Notes: generated by a model from the sequence alone, not told the origin. Counted from the stretch's first letter, positions 25,257 to 37,076 are shown. The stretch is 64,000 nucleotides of DNA from Roseomonas aerilata DSM 19363 (GCF_000711725.1 NZ_JONP01000001.1:248001-312000); one strand, 5' to 3'. Program-made: numbers and translations.

Positions 25257-25394
25257 TCACGCGCCCGGCGCGCCGCGCTTCTTGGCGGGCAGGTCGGGCA
25301 GCGGGCAGAGGGCGCGCGACAGCAGCGGCAGGGCGGCGCAGGCGACGGCGGCCACGGCCGGGAGCGAGAGAAGAAGCAGGGCAGGCGTGGTCAT
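25257..25394 (-). CDS. possible small single-pass membrane protein
   Basis: 45 aa from the ATG at 25394: a single hydrophobic segment (A-L-L-L-L-S-L-P-A-V-A-A-V-A-C-A-A-L) followed by a Pro/Lys/Arg-rich tail. It lies antisense in the gap between ruvA and ruvB, where 309 nt would otherwise be empty. No clear ribosome site. Supported only by composition; it may be spurious. Confidence 0.3.
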   Translation of the reverse strand: MTTPALLLLSLPAVAAVACAALPLLSRALCPLPDLPAKKRGAPGA

Positions 25395-25564
25395 GCCAGT
25401 GAGCACGGTGGTCTCGTAAGCGGGCTTTCGGGCTGCGGAACTCCTTTCCTGCGCCGGCATCCCCTGTTTGGGGCAGGGCATCATCGCCGTGATTCGGTAA
25501 AGAGGGGATTGATGCGGCCCTCCCGCGGGGCGACAGGGGCGGGCGGTCACGCTATGTTCCGGTG

Positions 25565-26617
25565 ATGAGCGCCTCTTCGAACCAGGATCGGATCACGGCC
25601 GGCAACCGGCAGGAGGAGGACGCGGCCGAGGCCACGCTTCGCCCCCAGACCCTGGCCGACTTCACGGGCCAGCCGGCGCTGCGGGAGAACCTCTCGGTCT
25701 TCGTGCAGGCGGCGCGGGCGCGCGGTGATGCGCTGGATCATGTGCTGCTGTTCGGCCCGCCCGGCCTGGGCAAGACGACGCTTGCGCAGATCGTGGCGCG
25801 GGAGCTGGGGGTGGGGTTCCGCGCGACCTCCGGCCCTGTTCTCCAGCGGGCGGGGGACCTGGCGGCGATCCTGACGAACCTGCAGCCGCGGGACGTGCTG
25901 TTCGTGGACGAGATTCACCGCCTCCAGCCGGCGATCGAGGAAACCCTCTATCCCGCGATGGAGGACTTTCAGCTCGACCTCATCATCGGCGAGGGACCGG
26001 CGGCGCGGACGGTGCGGATCGACCTGCCGCCCTTCACCCTGGTGGGTGCCACGACACGGGCGGGGTTGCTGGCGACGCCGTTGCGGGACCGCTTCGGCAT
26101 CCCGCTGCGCCTCCAGTTTTACTCGCCGGAGGAGCTGGAGCTGATCGTGGCGCGCGGGGCGCAGAAGCTCGGTTTCGTGCTGACGCCGGACGGGGCGCGG
26201 GAGATCGCGCGGCGGGCGCGGGGCACGCCCCGCATCGCCGGGCGGCTGCTGCGGCGCATCCGGGACTTCGCGGCGGTCGCCGGGCGGCCGGCCGACAAGA
26301 AGCTGGCGGATTCCGCGCTGGATCGTCTGGAGGTGGACCGACTGGGCCTGGACGCGATGGACCGGCGTTACCTGCGCCGCCTCGCCGACCACCACGGCGG
26401 CGGACCGGTGGGCGTGGAAACCCTGGCCGCGGCTCTCGCGGAGAGCCGCGACACGCTGGAGGAGGTGATCGAACCCTACCTCATCCAGGAGGGGCTGATC
26501 CTGCGCACCCAGCGCGGGCGCGTGCTGGGGCTGCCGGGATGGAAGCACCTGGGCATGACGCCGCCGCGCAATGCGCTGGCCGCCCAGGGAGATCTGCTGG
26601 ACGATCCGGGGGCCTGA
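25565..26617 (+). CDS. ruvB: Holliday junction ATP-dependent DNA helicase RuvB
   Basis: 350 aa; ATG at 25565, one codon after a GTG. Walker [10 protein letters not shown] near residue 65, Walker B F-V-D-E-I-H-R, sensor 1 V-G-A-T-T-R-A-G, arginine finger in P-L-R-D-R-F-G, and the C-terminal winged helix ending in P-R-N-A-L-A. It drives branch migration on RuvA-bound junctions. It is separated from ruvA by about 310 nt, so it may have its own promoter. A terminator follows. Confidence 0.95.
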   Translation: MSASSNQDRITAGNRQEEDAAEATLRPQTLADFTGQPALRENLSVFVQAARARGDALDHVLLFGPPGLGKTTLAQIVARELGVGFRATSGPVLQRAGDLAAILTNLQPRDVLFVDEIHRLQPAIEETLYPAMEDFQLDLIIGEGPAARTVRIDLPPFTLVGATTRAGLLATPLRDRFGIPLRLQFYSPEELELIVARGAQKLGFVLTPDGAREIARRARGTPRIAGRLLRRIRDFAAVAGRPADKKLADSALDRLEVDRLGLDAMDRRYLRRLADHHGGGPVGVETLAAALAESRDTLEEVIEPYLIQEGLILRTQRGRVLGLPGWKHLGMTPPRNALAAQGDLLDDPGA

Positions 26618-26657
26618 GGGCTCGGTCTGAGACGGGGTCGCTGGTGACTTCGGGGAA

Positions 26658-26682
26658 GAGGAGGAAGGGATTCTTCCTCCTC
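26658..26682 (+). terminator. hairpin after ruvB
   Basis: A perfect 10-bp stem GAGGAGGAAG/CTTCCTCCTC (26658-26667 with 26673-26682), 40 nt after the ruvB stop and 11 nt beyond the stop of the convergent secreted-protein gene. It resembles the hairpin at 539-574. Confidence 0.55.
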
Positions 26683-26693
26683 GGTCCCAGCTC

Positions 26694-27068
26694 TCAGCGC
26701 GCCTGGGTGGACGTGTTCCCCGGCGCTGTCGAGCGGCCGGCGACGGAGGGGCCGGCCTGACCGGTGCCGATCTCCGAGTTATTGGGCATGGGGTTGCCGC
26801 GGCCGCTCGTGCCCGTGCTGCGGCCCGCTGTGCCAGTGCCAGTGCCAGTGCCAGTGCCGGTGCCCGAAAGGCTGTCGTCGTTGTGGCCGGCGCGGCCGGG
26901 GGAGGTGGGGGCCCCGCCGGAGCGCGGCATGGCGCCGGCCGCGGTGCCGCCGGAGGTCGAGCCGACGGCCGGGCCGCTGCTCATGCTGCCACCTGTCTGG
27001 GCCTGGGCACCGAGGGCAGTGCCGGCGAGGAGGGCAAGGGCGAGGGTGGCGTGCTTCATGGCTGCCAT
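26694..27068 (-). CDS. small secreted Gly/Ser/Thr-rich protein with GT repeat
   Basis: 124 aa from the ATG at 27068 (GGGAGA about 6 nt upstream). Signal peptide (K-H-A-T-L-A-L-A-L-L-A-G-T-A-L-G-A-Q-A), then a low-complexity Gly/Ser/Thr/Pro mature part with six Gly-Thr dipeptides in a row near residue 80. No cysteines, no domain. Exported and probably disordered; unknown function. The gene converges with ruvB. Confidence 0.55.
   Translation of the reverse strand: MAAMKHATLALALLAGTALGAQAQTGGSMSSGPAVGSTSGGTAAGAMPRSGGAPTSPGRAGHNDDSLSGTGTGTGTGTGTAGRSTGTSGRGNPMPNNSEIGTGQAGPSVAGRSTAPGNTSTQAR
26831..26860 (-). repeat. hexanucleotide repeat encoding (Gly-Thr)n
   Basis: Four perfect TGCCAG units and one TGCCGG unit in tandem. 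Each unit encodes one Gly-Thr pair on the minus strand. Copy-number change would keep the frame. Confidence 0.7.
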
Positions 27069-27278
27069 GGGCTGTCTCCCGTTCTTCCGTGCGGCCGGTT
27101 CGCGGGACCGCAGGATGGGATAACGGCCGGGACCGGCATTCTTTGACGCAGAACTGTCGGTCAGGTTCACGTCTCCCGGAGCCGGGGCGCGGTGCGGCGG
27201 CCACCGTGGCGCGGAAACCCTTTCGAATCCCGCCTGCACCCCTGGCAGCGAGGCGCGAAGGGCGCTAGGGCGCGGCGC

Positions 27279-27710
27279 ATGGAAGTGCATCGCTTCTCGC
27301 TTCGCGTCTATTTCGAGGACACCGATGCGGGCGGCGTGGCCTACCATGCGAACTACCTTCGCTGGGCGGAGCGGGCCCGGACGGAATCCTTGCGCGACAT
27401 TGGGTTGCCGCATTCGCTTATGATGGAGCGTCACCGTTCGTTGCTTGTGGTGCGGCGCATCGAAGTAGCGTATTTGCGGCCCGCGCGGCTCGACGATGCG
27501 GTGGTGGTGGAGACGCGGGTGCTGAAGGCTGGCGCCGCCTCGGTGGATGTCGGGCAGGACGTGTTGGCGGCCGACGGGGGGATGCTGGCGCGCCTGAAGG
27601 TCGGGCTTGTCTGCGTCTCGCAGGACACGCTGCGGCCGGTGGCTCTGCCGGAGCCCTGGCGCTCGGCCCTCGGGCCAGCGGTGGGGCCGGCGGAGGGGCG
27701 GGGCGACTAG
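27279..27710 (+). CDS. ybgC: acyl-CoA thioesterase YbgC
   Basis: 143 aa hot-dog-fold thioesterase. The signature Y-F-E-D-T-D-A-G-G-V-A-Y-H-A-N-Y-L-R-W-A-E-R-A-R starts at residue 11, with the catalytic Asp in D-T-D. It opens the tol-pal cluster, as in most proteobacteria, where it is linked to phospholipid metabolism and the Tol system. The gap to tolQ is 137 nt. Confidence 0.93.
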   Translation: MEVHRFSLRVYFEDTDAGGVAYHANYLRWAERARTESLRDIGLPHSLMMERHRSLLVVRRIEVAYLRPARLDDAVVVETRVLKAGAASVDVGQDVLAADGGMLARLKVGLVCVSQDTLRPVALPEPWRSALGPAVGPAEGRGD

Positions 27711-27847
27711 CCGCTTCGCGCTGGGACGGCGCCGCGGGGACGGCGCGCCGCGGGGCGGTTGGCCTGGCGGGATAATGGAATGACCGCTCCCGGGGGGGAT
27801 GCGGTGGTAGCGCCCCGGTCTGGGGCGAGGGGATGAGGAGACCGCCC

Positions 27848-28606
27848 GTGGGTGGTGTGACTGCGCAGAACCTGGCCGCGGCCGGGCACGACCTCTCTCT
27901 CTGGGGGCTCTTCCTCCAGGCGGACTGGGTGGTGAAGGCCGTGATGATCGGGCTGCTGATCGCCAGCATCTGGGTCTGGGCCATCGTCTTCGAGAAGTGG
28001 AACACCATGCGGCGCGTGAACCGCGCGGCGGACGCCTTCGAGGACAAGTTCTGGTCGGGCGGCAGCCTGGAGGACCTCTACCGCACGGATGGCGAGCGCC
28101 CGACGCACCCGATGGCCGCCGTGTTCGGCGCGGGGATGCGGGAGTGGCAGCGCTCCGCCGATGGCGGCGCGACCGGCGTGCTCGCGCTCACCGGCATGAA
28201 GGAGCGGTCCGAGCGGGCGATGAACGTGGCCGTGGGTCGCGAGATGGACGGGCTCGAGAAGTGGATGACCTTCCTCGCCTCCGTCGGCTCCGTCGGGCCC
28301 TTCATCGGTCTGTTCGGTACGGTCTGGGGCATCATGAACTCCTTCTCGGCGATCGCCGGGATGAACAACACGAACCTCGCGGTGGTGGCGCCGGGCATCG
28401 CGGAGGCGCTGTTCGCGACCGCGATCGGTCTCGTGGCCGCCATTCCGGCCGTGCTCGCCTACAACAAGATCAACGTGGACCTCTCGCGCTTCTCCGGCCG
28501 GCTGGAGGCCTTCTCGGCGGAGTTCGGCGCGATCCTGTCCCGCCAGGCCGAGGAGGCGCCGGCCTCCGTGCCGACCTCCGGCGCCCGTCAGACGGCCCAG
28601 GTCTGA
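27848..28606 (+). CDS. tolQ: Tol-Pal system protein TolQ
   Basis: 252 aa from the GTG at 27848, which has GAGGAG 7 nt upstream; the ATG at 27833 sits too close to its G-rich run. Three membrane helices: near residues 15-40, then F-L-A-S-V-G-S-V-G-P-F-I-G-L-F-G-T-V-W-G, then A-T-A-I-G-L-V-A-A-I-P-A-V. With TolR it forms the proton channel that energises TolA. The next gene starts 4 nt later. Confidence 0.94.
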   Translation: MGGVTAQNLAAAGHDLSLWGLFLQADWVVKAVMIGLLIASIWVWAIVFEKWNTMRRVNRAADAFEDKFWSGGSLEDLYRTDGERPTHPMAAVFGAGMREWQRSADGGATGVLALTGMKERSERAMNVAVGREMDGLEKWMTFLASVGSVGPFIGLFGTVWGIMNSFSAIAGMNNTNLAVVAPGIAEALFATAIGLVAAIPAVLAYNKINVDLSRFSGRLEAFSAEFGAILSRQAEEAPASVPTSGARQTAQV

Positions 28607-28610
28607 TCCG

Positions 28611-29129
28611 GTGGCCGTCTCCCTGAACGCGGGCGGCGGGCGCGGCGGGCGCCGCCGCCGCCGGCCCATGGCCGAGATCAACGTCACCCCGATGGTGGAC
28701 GTGATGCTCGTGCTGCTCATCATCTTCATGGTGGCGGCGCCGCTGATGACTGTCGGCGTGCCGGTGGACCTGCCCAAGACGAACGCGGCCGCGCTCAACC
28801 AGGAGCAGGAGCCGCTGACGATCACGGTGAACCCCGAGGGCAAGATCTTCCTGCAGGAGACGGAGGTGCAGGCCGAGAACCTCGTGCCGCAGCTCCAGGC
28901 GATCATGGCGAACCAGCCCCAAGGCCAGCCGGAGCGGCGCATCTTCGTGCGAGGCGACCGTGCGATCGCGTACGGCCGGATCATGGAGGTGATGGGCATC
29001 GTCTCCTCCGCCGGCTTCTCGCGCGTGGCGCTGCTGGCCGAGCAGCCGGCGGGCCAGCCGGCGCGCGGTGCCGCGCCGGCCCGTGGCGCGGCACCGCCGG
29101 CCCGTCCGGCGGGCACGCCGCAGCGCTAG
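28611..29129 (+). CDS. tolR: Tol-Pal system protein TolR
   Basis: 172 aa, GTG start. A basic N-terminus is followed by one membrane helix (T-P-M-V-D-V-M-L-V-L-L-I-I-F-M-V) holding the proton-path Asp. The periplasmic ExbD/TolR domain runs to ~145. The last 30 residues are an Ala/Pro/Arg tail (repeated A-R-G-A-A-P) not found in E. coli TolR. Confidence 0.94.
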   Translation: MAVSLNAGGGRGGRRRRRPMAEINVTPMVDVMLVLLIIFMVAAPLMTVGVPVDLPKTNAAALNQEQEPLTITVNPEGKIFLQETEVQAENLVPQLQAIMANQPQGQPERRIFVRGDRAIAYGRIMEVMGIVSSAGFSRVALLAEQPAGQPARGAAPARGAAPPARPAGTPQR

Positions 29130-29137
29130 GACCCGCC

Positions 29138-30715
29138 ATGGCGTCGGAGATCACAGTCTGGGCGGATGGCGGCACCTCGGAGAGCCGCCTCCGGAACTGG
29201 GTGGCGGCCTCGCTGCTGCTGCACGCCCTGGTGGCGGCACTGCTGATGGCGGAGCTGCCCGGCCGCAAGATCCCCGAGCCATTGGAGGAGGCAATCCCGG
29301 TCGAGGTGGTGGTGCCGGAGGTGCCGCAGCTCTCGGAAGCGCCGGAGCCGCTGCCGCTGCCCGCGCCGCCCGTGCCCGCACCGCCGACGCCGAACGCGGC
29401 GCCGACCCCGCCCGAGCCGCCGCGCGCCGAGGCGCCCGCGCCGCTGCCACCGCCCCCGCCGCCGAACCCGGCCGCACCGGCCCCGGCCGCGCCGCCGCCC
29501 GCCGCGCCGGTGGAGGCCCTGCCGATGCCAGCGCCGCCGCCGCCCCCGGCGCAGAGCCAGGCCGCAGCCCCAGCGCCCACGCCGCCGATGCCGACCCCAC
29601 CGGCCCAGGCCGCGGCGCCGACGCCCCCGACGCCAGCGCCCGCGCCGACGCCGCCGGTGCCGACTCCGCCCGCGCAGACAGCGGCGCCGCCCGCGCCCAC
29701 GCCGCCGCCGCGCCCGGCCACGCCCGCGCCCACGCCGCAGCCGGCGCCGGTCCAGGCGCAGCCGGTCGCGCCGCCGCTTCCCTTGCCGCTGCCGCCCGCG
29801 CCACCGGCGCCTGACGCGATCCGGCAGGCCCAGCCCGCGCCGGCGCCGACCCCGCCGCAGCAGCAGGCCGCGGCGCCCGCGCCGACACCGCCGCCGGCCC
29901 CGACCCCGCCGCGCCCGGCGCCGCAGCCTCAGGCGGCCGCGCCGACTCCGCCTGCGCCGCCGGCACCTCCCGCCCCGTCTCGCCCGGCCCCCGCACCGGC
30001 TCCGGCTCCGGCGGCGACGCCGGCACCGGCGCGGCCGAGCCCGGCGCCGCCGCAGCAGGCGGCCGCACCCGCGCCGCCGGCACCGCCCGCGCCCGCGGCG
30101 GCGCCCTCCCGGCCGGCGCCCGCGGCGGCGCAGCAGCACGCCTCGGCGGCGACGCCTTCGCCGGCGGCGCCCGCGCGGCCGAATGCGGTGGCGAACCAGG
30201 CGCCGGTCCCGCCGGCGCGGGAGAGCAACGCGCGGCCCGGCACGGGGCAGACCCCGCCCGTGGCAAACCCGGCCGAGCGCAGCAATTCCGTGCAGAGCAC
30301 GCTTGAGCGCCTGCGCGCCCAGGCGGCTGCCTCCGCGGCTGCGCGGCCGCGGCCCAGCGCCCCGGCCGCGGCGGCTCCGGGCGGCGGCGCGCCGACCGGC
30401 GCCGCGCAGCTCACGGCCGGAGAGGTGCGCGGGGTGGCCGACAAGATCAGCGAGTGCTGGTCCGTCGATGCCGGCGCGCCAGGCCTCGAGAGCATCGTGG
30501 TCGAGCTTCGCGTGGAGGCCGATGCGGCCGGCGTGGTTCGCGTGGTGCGCCCGGCCGGAAGCGTGCCGACCGAGCCGCGCGCCCGCGCGGTGTTCGAGGC
30601 CGCGCGGCGGGCTCTGATGGACCCGAAATGCTCCCCGCTGCCTTTCCCGCGGGACAAGCTGGCGGCCATCAACACCGCGACCTTCCGCTTTAATCCGCGC
30701 GGGCTGACGCGGTGA
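29138..30715 (+). CDS. tolA: TolA-like protein with very long proline-rich linker
   Basis: 525 aa. One N-terminal membrane helix ([15 protein letters not shown]) contains the Ser-His pair of TolA/TonB. Residues ~50-410 are almost only Pro and Ala with scattered Gln, Thr and Glu (P-A-P, P-T-P-P runs). The C-terminal ~110 residues form a TolA/TonB-type domain ([12 protein letters not shown]...[10 protein letters not shown]). E. coli TolA has an alpha-helical middle, so this is a different kind of periplasm-spanning rod. Identity rests on position between tolR and tolB. It must be hard to translate without EF-P. Confidence 0.9.
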   Translation: MASEITVWADGGTSESRLRNWVAASLLLHALVAALLMAELPGRKIPEPLEEAIPVEVVVPEVPQLSEAPEPLPLPAPPVPAPPTPNAAPTPPEPPRAEAPAPLPPPPPPNPAAPAPAAPPPAAPVEALPMPAPPPPPAQSQAAAPAPTPPMPTPPAQAAAPTPPTPAPAPTPPVPTPPAQTAAPPAPTPPPRPATPAPTPQPAPVQAQPVAPPLPLPLPPAPPAPDAIRQAQPAPAPTPPQQQAAAPAPTPPPAPTPPRPAPQPQAAAPTPPAPPAPPAPSRPAPAPAPAPAATPAPARPSPAPPQQAAAPAPPAPPAPAAAPSRPAPAAAQQHASAATPSPAAPARPNAVANQAPVPPARESNARPGTGQTPPVANPAERSNSVQSTLERLRAQAAASAAARPRPSAPAAAAPGGGAPTGAAQLTAGEVRGVADKISECWSVDAGAPGLESIVVELRVEADAAGVVRVVRPAGSVPTEPRARAVFEAARRALMDPKCSPLPFPRDKLAAINTATFRFNPRGLTR

Positions 30716-30833
30716 GGCAAGGCCTGCGCGCCATCAATCCGAAGGGCGGACGGGGCGTCGTGCGGCGGGGTGGGTTGCGCCCCCGCGCCGCATCGGCTTC
30801 ATCCGCCCCTCGCAACACCGAGGGTTTCCATCC

Positions 30834-32168
30834 ATGATGACGACCGACCGGCGCGGCCTGATTTTGGGCGGGGCCGCGCTGCTCACGGTGCCAGCGGCGG
30901 CCCGTGCCCAGGGAAGCAGCCAGGGCGCGGTGATCGACATCACCCGCGCGCGGACGGACCCGATCCCGATCGCGGTGCCGGCGCTGGCGGGCGGCGGCGG
31001 GCGTGGGGCGGATATTGCCCGCGTGATCGGGGCAAACCTGCGCAACTCCGGGCTGTTCCGCCCCGTGGACAATGCCGCCTTCATCCAGAGCGCCGAGGCC
31101 GCGGCCGCGACACCGCGCTTCCAGGACTGGCGGGTGATCGGGGCCAACGCGCTGGTGACCGGCCGGGTGGAAGACCAGGGCGGGCGGCTGCGCGTGGAGT
31201 TCCGGCTGTGGGACGTGCTGCCGGAGCAGCAGATCCAGGGCACCGCCTTCACCGCCCCGGCCGCGCAGTGGCGCCGGATCGCGCACCTGATCTCCGACGT
31301 GATCTACGAGCGGCTGCTGGGCGAGAAGGGCTATTTCGACACGCGCATCGTCTACGTGGCCGAGAGCGGGCCGCGGGACCGGCGGACGCGCAGGCTGGCG
31401 ATCATGGACCAGGACGGGGAGAACAACCGCTTCCTGACCGACGGCTCCTTCCAGGTTCTCTCGCCGCGCTTCCACCCGAACGCGCAGCAGATCGTGTTCA
31501 TGTCCTATTTCCAGAACACGCCGCGGGTTTACCTGTTTGATCTCAACAGCGGGCGGTCCGAGGTGCTCGGGCAGTTCCCGGGGATGACGCTCTCGCCGCG
31601 CTTCAGCCCGGATGGGCGGACGGTCGTGCTCTCCTATGCGCGGAACAACGACGCGAACATCGTGGCGGTGGATGTGGGCTCGCGCTCTCAGCGGCAGCTC
31701 ACCTCCGGCAACGGGCTGGACGTCTCGCCCTGCTACAACCCGGACGGCACGCAGATCGTGTTCAACTCCGACCGGGGCGGCGACCAGCAGCTCTATGTCA
31801 TGGACGCGGGCGGCGGCGGGGCGCGGCGCATCTCCTTCGGGCGCGGGCGCTACGCGACGCCGGTCTGGTCGCCGCGCGGGGACCTGATCGCCTTCACGCG
31901 CATCTCGGGTGGGCAGTTCGGGATCGGCGTGATGCGGCCGGACGGCTCCGGGGAGCGCATCCTGTCGGAGGGCTGGGGCATGGAGGGGCCGACCTTCGCG
32001 CCGAACGGCCGGGTGCTCGCCTTCTATCGGGAGAGTCAGGCGCGCGGGGCGCGGGGCGAGGGCTACTCGGCCCGTCTTTCCCAGATCGACATCACCGGCT
32101 TCAACGAGCGGCAGATCGTCACGCCGACGGACGCGACCGACCCGTCCTGGTCGCCGCTGCTTGCCTGA
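30834..32168 (+). CDS. tolB: Tol-Pal system protein TolB
   Basis: 444 aa. Signal peptide with a twin Arg ([11 protein letters not shown]), cleaved near ARAQ. An N-terminal domain to ~165 is followed by a six-bladed beta-propeller with repeated [27 protein letters not shown] and D-P-S-W-S-P motifs. It is periplasmic, binds Pal, and is regulated by TolA. It lies 118 nt after tolA. Confidence 0.95.
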   Translation: MMTTDRRGLILGGAALLTVPAAARAQGSSQGAVIDITRARTDPIPIAVPALAGGGGRGADIARVIGANLRNSGLFRPVDNAAFIQSAEAAAATPRFQDWRVIGANALVTGRVEDQGGRLRVEFRLWDVLPEQQIQGTAFTAPAAQWRRIAHLISDVIYERLLGEKGYFDTRIVYVAESGPRDRRTRRLAIMDQDGENNRFLTDGSFQVLSPRFHPNAQQIVFMSYFQNTPRVYLFDLNSGRSEVLGQFPGMTLSPRFSPDGRTVVLSYARNNDANIVAVDVGSRSQRQLTSGNGLDVSPCYNPDGTQIVFNSDRGGDQQLYVMDAGGGGARRISFGRGRYATPVWSPRGDLIAFTRISGGQFGIGVMRPDGSGERILSEGWGMEGPTFAPNGRVLAFYRESQARGARGEGYSARLSQIDITGFNERQIVTPTDATDPSWSPLLA

Positions 32169-32211
32169 TTTTTGCTACACACCCTTAACGATTTTTAGGA
32201 GAAGTAGAGAG

Positions 32212-32709
32212 ATGAACGCGAAGATCCTGGGTGCGCTCGGCGCTCTGGCCCTGCTGGCGGCCTGCTCGTCCGACGACGCGAGCAACGCGGCGGCGACGGG
32301 TGCGGGCGGCTCCGGCGGGCTGGCCGGCGGCGCCGGCATGGGCAGCGCGCGCCCGGGCAGCCAGGAGGACCTGGTGGCCAGTGTCGGCGACCGCGTGTTC
32401 TTCGACACGGACAGCACCCAGGTGCGCGCCGATGGCCGCTCCACGCTCGAGCGGCAGGCCGCCTGGCTCGCCCGCTACCCGCAGGTGAGCGTCTATATGG
32501 AAGGCCATGCGGACGAGCGCGGGACCCGCGAGTACAACCTCGCCCTCGGCCAGCGCCGCGCCAACGCGGCGCGCGACCTGCTGGTGGCGAGCGGCGTTTC
32601 CGGCCAGCGGATCCAGACCGTGTCCTACGGCAAGGACCGGCCGGCGGCGCTGGGCTCGGACGAGGCGTCCTGGGCGCAGAACCGGCGCGCGGTGACGACG
32701 GTCCGCTGA
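32212..32709 (+). CDS. pal: peptidoglycan-associated lipoprotein Pal
   Basis: 165 aa from the ATG at 32212, behind an AGGAGAAG site in an AT-rich 43-nt gap. Lipobox L-L-A-A-C gives an acylated Cys. A Gly/Ala linker follows, then the OmpA-like domain with F-D-T-D-S-T, G-H-A-D-E-R-G-T-R-E-Y-N-L-A-L-G-Q-R-R-A and the diaminopimelate-binding Asp and Arg. It anchors the outer membrane to the wall. Confidence 0.96.
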   Translation: MNAKILGALGALALLAACSSDDASNAAATGAGGSGGLAGGAGMGSARPGSQEDLVASVGDRVFFDTDSTQVRADGRSTLERQAAWLARYPQVSVYMEGHADERGTREYNLALGQRRANAARDLLVASGVSGQRIQTVSYGKDRPAALGSDEASWAQNRRAVTTVR

Positions 32710-32717
32710 CCGCGGTT

Positions 32718-32787
32718 GGATGGCCTTCGGGCCGGCGCACCCGTTGCGCGCCGGTCCCGGGGGCGATGACACTGGGCCCGGCCATCC
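32718..32787 (+). other. nested stem-loop between pal and cpoB
   Basis: An 8-bp outer stem GGATGGCC/GGCCATCC (32718-32725 with 32780-32787) encloses a 7-bp GC hairpin (32732-32738 with 32748-32754). Possible intercistronic processing or attenuation structure; it could lower cpoB expression relative to pal. Confidence 0.35.
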
Positions 32788-32806
32788 GGGCCGTGGAGGG
32801 GTGAGG

Positions 32807-33718
32807 ATGCGCGGACGCGGGTCTTGTCGCCGGAGCGGGCTTCTGCCGCTCCTGCTCGCAGGCGTGGCTGTGGCCGGGCTGATGCCCGGCGCCGCCTGGG
32901 CGCAGGCGGAGAGCCGGGAGGGCCTCTACCTCCAGAACCAGATCTTGCAGCTTCGGCAGGAGATGGAACTGATGCGGCGCGCCGGACCTGTCGCGCCGCA
33001 GGTGGTGGCGCCGTCGCGTGGCGGCGTGCCCGCGGGCGGGGGGGAGCTGGTCGCCCAGCTGCTCGAGCGCGTGGCGGCGCTGGAGGACGAGGTCCGGCGC
33101 CAGCGGGGCCTCGCCGAGCAGGCGGAGTTCCGCAACCGCACGCTCCAGCAGCAGGTCGAGAAGCTGCAGGGCGACGTGGAGTACCGCTTCAACCAGATCG
33201 AGAGCCGCGGCGCGGCCGGGGCGGCGCCGGCGGGGCGAGCCGGGGGCGGGCAGCAGGGCGCGCTGAACCCGTCGACACCCTCCGCGCCCGCGGCACCGCC
33301 AGCACCGGCTGGGCAGCCGGCGGCGCCCACGCCGCGCACGCCGGAGGTGGCGCTGCGCGAGGGGCAGACGGCGCTGGAGCGGCGTGACTACGCGGCGGCC
33401 GAGGCGGCGGCGCGGGAGGTGCTGGCCGCGCGCGCGCCGACGCGGGCGCAGGATGCCGGGATTCTTCTCGGCGATTCGCTGATCGGCAAGCGTGACTACC
33501 AGAACGCGGCACTCGCCTATGACGAGGCCTATCGGCGCGCGAAGACCTCCGGCCGGGCACCGGAGGCGATGGTGGGGCTGGCGAACGCCTTCAATGGCTT
33601 CGGCGCCAAGCGCGAGGCCTGCCAGACGCTCGACGACCTGCGCAGCCAGTTCCCGCGCGTGCCGGCGAGCCTCGCGGAGCGCGTGGCGGGGGCGCGGCAG
33701 AGGGCCGGCTGCCGCTGA
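32807..33718 (+). CDS. cpoB: cell division coordinator CpoB (YbgF)
   Basis: 303 aa from the ATG at 32807 (GAGG upstream). Signal peptide (L-L-P-L-L-L-A-G-V-A-V-A-G-L), a coiled-coil trimerisation segment (~60-125: L-L-E-R-V-A-A-L-E-D-E-V...), an Ala/Pro linker, then TPR-like repeats (A-L-E-R-R-D-Y-A-A-A-E, L-I-G-K-R-D-Y-Q-N-A-A) to the end. CpoB links Tol energy to peptidoglycan synthesis during constriction. Confidence 0.92.
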   Translation: MRGRGSCRRSGLLPLLLAGVAVAGLMPGAAWAQAESREGLYLQNQILQLRQEMELMRRAGPVAPQVVAPSRGGVPAGGGELVAQLLERVAALEDEVRRQRGLAEQAEFRNRTLQQQVEKLQGDVEYRFNQIESRGAAGAAPAGRAGGGQQGALNPSTPSAPAAPPAPAGQPAAPTPRTPEVALREGQTALERRDYAAAEAAAREVLAARAPTRAQDAGILLGDSLIGKRDYQNAALAYDEAYRRAKTSGRAPEAMVGLANAFNGFGAKREACQTLDDLRSQFPRVPASLAERVAGARQRAGCR

Positions 33719-33724
33719 ACGCGG

Positions 33725-34927
33725 TTGCTGGCCTGCCCGGTGGCTGGCCTGGAGGCCGGTTTCTCGGCTGCCATGGCCGGGCTGGGGCCCTTCGGGGCGG
33801 CGCCGGTGCTGGGCATCGGGGTTTCGGGCGGGCCGCACAGCCTGGCGCTGGCGGTGCTGGCGCGTGGCTGGGCAGCGGCGCGCGGCGGGCGGGTGATCGC
33901 GCTGGTCGCGGACCATGGCTTGCGGGAGGACAGTGCGGCGGAGGCTAACGGAGTGGTCCGGCGCCTGTGCAGCATGGGCATCGAGGCGCGACTGCTGTCG
34001 CTGGGGCTCTCCCCCGGGCCGGGGCTGCACGAGCGGGCGCGGGCTGCGCGGCTGGCGGCTCTGGCCGAGGGCTGCGAGGCGGCGGGGGCGCCCTGGTTGC
34101 TGCTGGGTCACCACCGCGCGGACCAGGCGGAGACGGTGGCCTTCCGCGCGCTCCGTGGTTCCGGCGAGGCGGGGCTGGCGGGCATGGCGGCGGCGCGGCC
34201 GGCGGGTGGGGTTCTGGTGCTGCGGCCGTTGCTGGGGGTGGGGCCCGGGGGAATCGAGGAATTCCTGTCCGGGCGGGGGCTGGTGCCGGTGCGCGACCCC
34301 TCCAACGGCGACCCGCGCTTCGCTCGGGCGCGGCTGCGGGCGGTGCTGGGGGCTCCCGACGGGCCCGGCGTCGCGGCGCTCGCTGAGGCGGGCGCGGGAT
34401 TCGCGGCGCGTCGGGAGAGGATGCGGCGGCTGGTGGCGGCGCGGCTGGCGGAGGCGGCGCGCTTCGAGCCGGAGGGCTGGGCGCGGCTGGACCGGGGCGC
34501 GCTGGGAATGGATGCGGTCGCGGAGGCGGCGCTCTCGACACTGGTTCGGGCAGTTGGCGGGGGCGGGCATCCGCCGGGGCGGGCGGCGGTCGCGGCGATG
34601 CTCGCGCGCGGTGGGGGCAGCCTGGGTGGCGCGGTCTGGCGGGGAGCGGTGCTGTGCCGGGAGCCGGCACGCTGCGCGCCGCCCGTGCCCGCTCTGCCCG
34701 GTATCGTGTGGGACGGGCGGTGGAGGGTGGTCGCGGCGCCTGAGGGGGCTGTCGTCGGGGCGCTGGGTGAGGGGGCCGGAAGGGGCCGGATGCCCGCTCT
34801 GGTGGCGGCGGGGCTGGCGGCGGTCAGGGATACCGCCGGGCGGCTTCTCGCCGCGCCGGGTCTCCCTGACGGGTGCCACGAGGCTGTGAAGGTCGAATTC
34901 CGCCCTATTACTGGACCGGTCGCGTGA
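33725..34927 (+). CDS. tilS: tRNA(Ile)-lysidine synthase TilS
   Basis: 400 aa from a TTG at 33725; a GTG at 33740 is an alternative. TilS puts lysine on C34 of the AUA-reading tRNA(Ile). The PP-loop is [11 protein letters not shown]: the consensus SGGxDS has His where Asp is expected. The rest fits ([30 protein letters not shown]). It lies 6 nt after cpoB and precedes ftsH, the usual order, and should be essential. A sequencing error at the His codon is possible. Confidence 0.9.
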   Translation: MLACPVAGLEAGFSAAMAGLGPFGAAPVLGIGVSGGPHSLALAVLARGWAAARGGRVIALVADHGLREDSAAEANGVVRRLCSMGIEARLLSLGLSPGPGLHERARAARLAALAEGCEAAGAPWLLLGHHRADQAETVAFRALRGSGEAGLAGMAAARPAGGVLVLRPLLGVGPGGIEEFLSGRGLVPVRDPSNGDPRFARARLRAVLGAPDGPGVAALAEAGAGFAARRERMRRLVAARLAEAARFEPEGWARLDRGALGMDAVAEAALSTLVRAVGGGGHPPGRAAVAAMLARGGGSLGGAVWRGAVLCREPARCAPPVPALPGIVWDGRWRVVAAPEGAVVGALGEGAGRGRMPALVAAGLAAVRDTAGRLLAAPGLPDGCHEAVKVEFRPITGPVA

Positions 34928-35018
34928 AACCGGCTTCATCTGGTGGTTCCCTGTTAGCGATCGCATCCCTATCTTGTTGTGCGAGCCGGTTTCGCCGGCC
35001 AAGGATCGGGACCTCCAA

Positions 35019-36944
<1,926 letters not shown>

Positions 36945-37000
36945 GGCGGGCTTTCCGCCCACGCCCCCTGGCGCTGGGGACCACGAGACGCTTGAATGGA

Positions 37001-37026
37001 ACGGGGGCCCTCAGTGGCCCCCGTTT
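37001..37026 (+). terminator. Rho-independent terminator after ftsH
   Basis: A 9-bp stem ACGGGGGCC/GGCCCCCGT (37001-37009 with 37016-37024), loop CTCAGT, then TT. It lies 57 nt after the ftsH stop and ends the tol-ftsH transcription unit. Confidence 0.7.
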
Positions 37027-37076
37027 CCGTGCGTGACCCCCCGATGCGCCGGATGGCACGGGGGAGGGAGGGACCG

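Noticed and set aside
27215-27245. TTTCGAATCCCGCCT as a tRNA T-loop
   Set aside because: No matching acceptor or anticodon stems around it.
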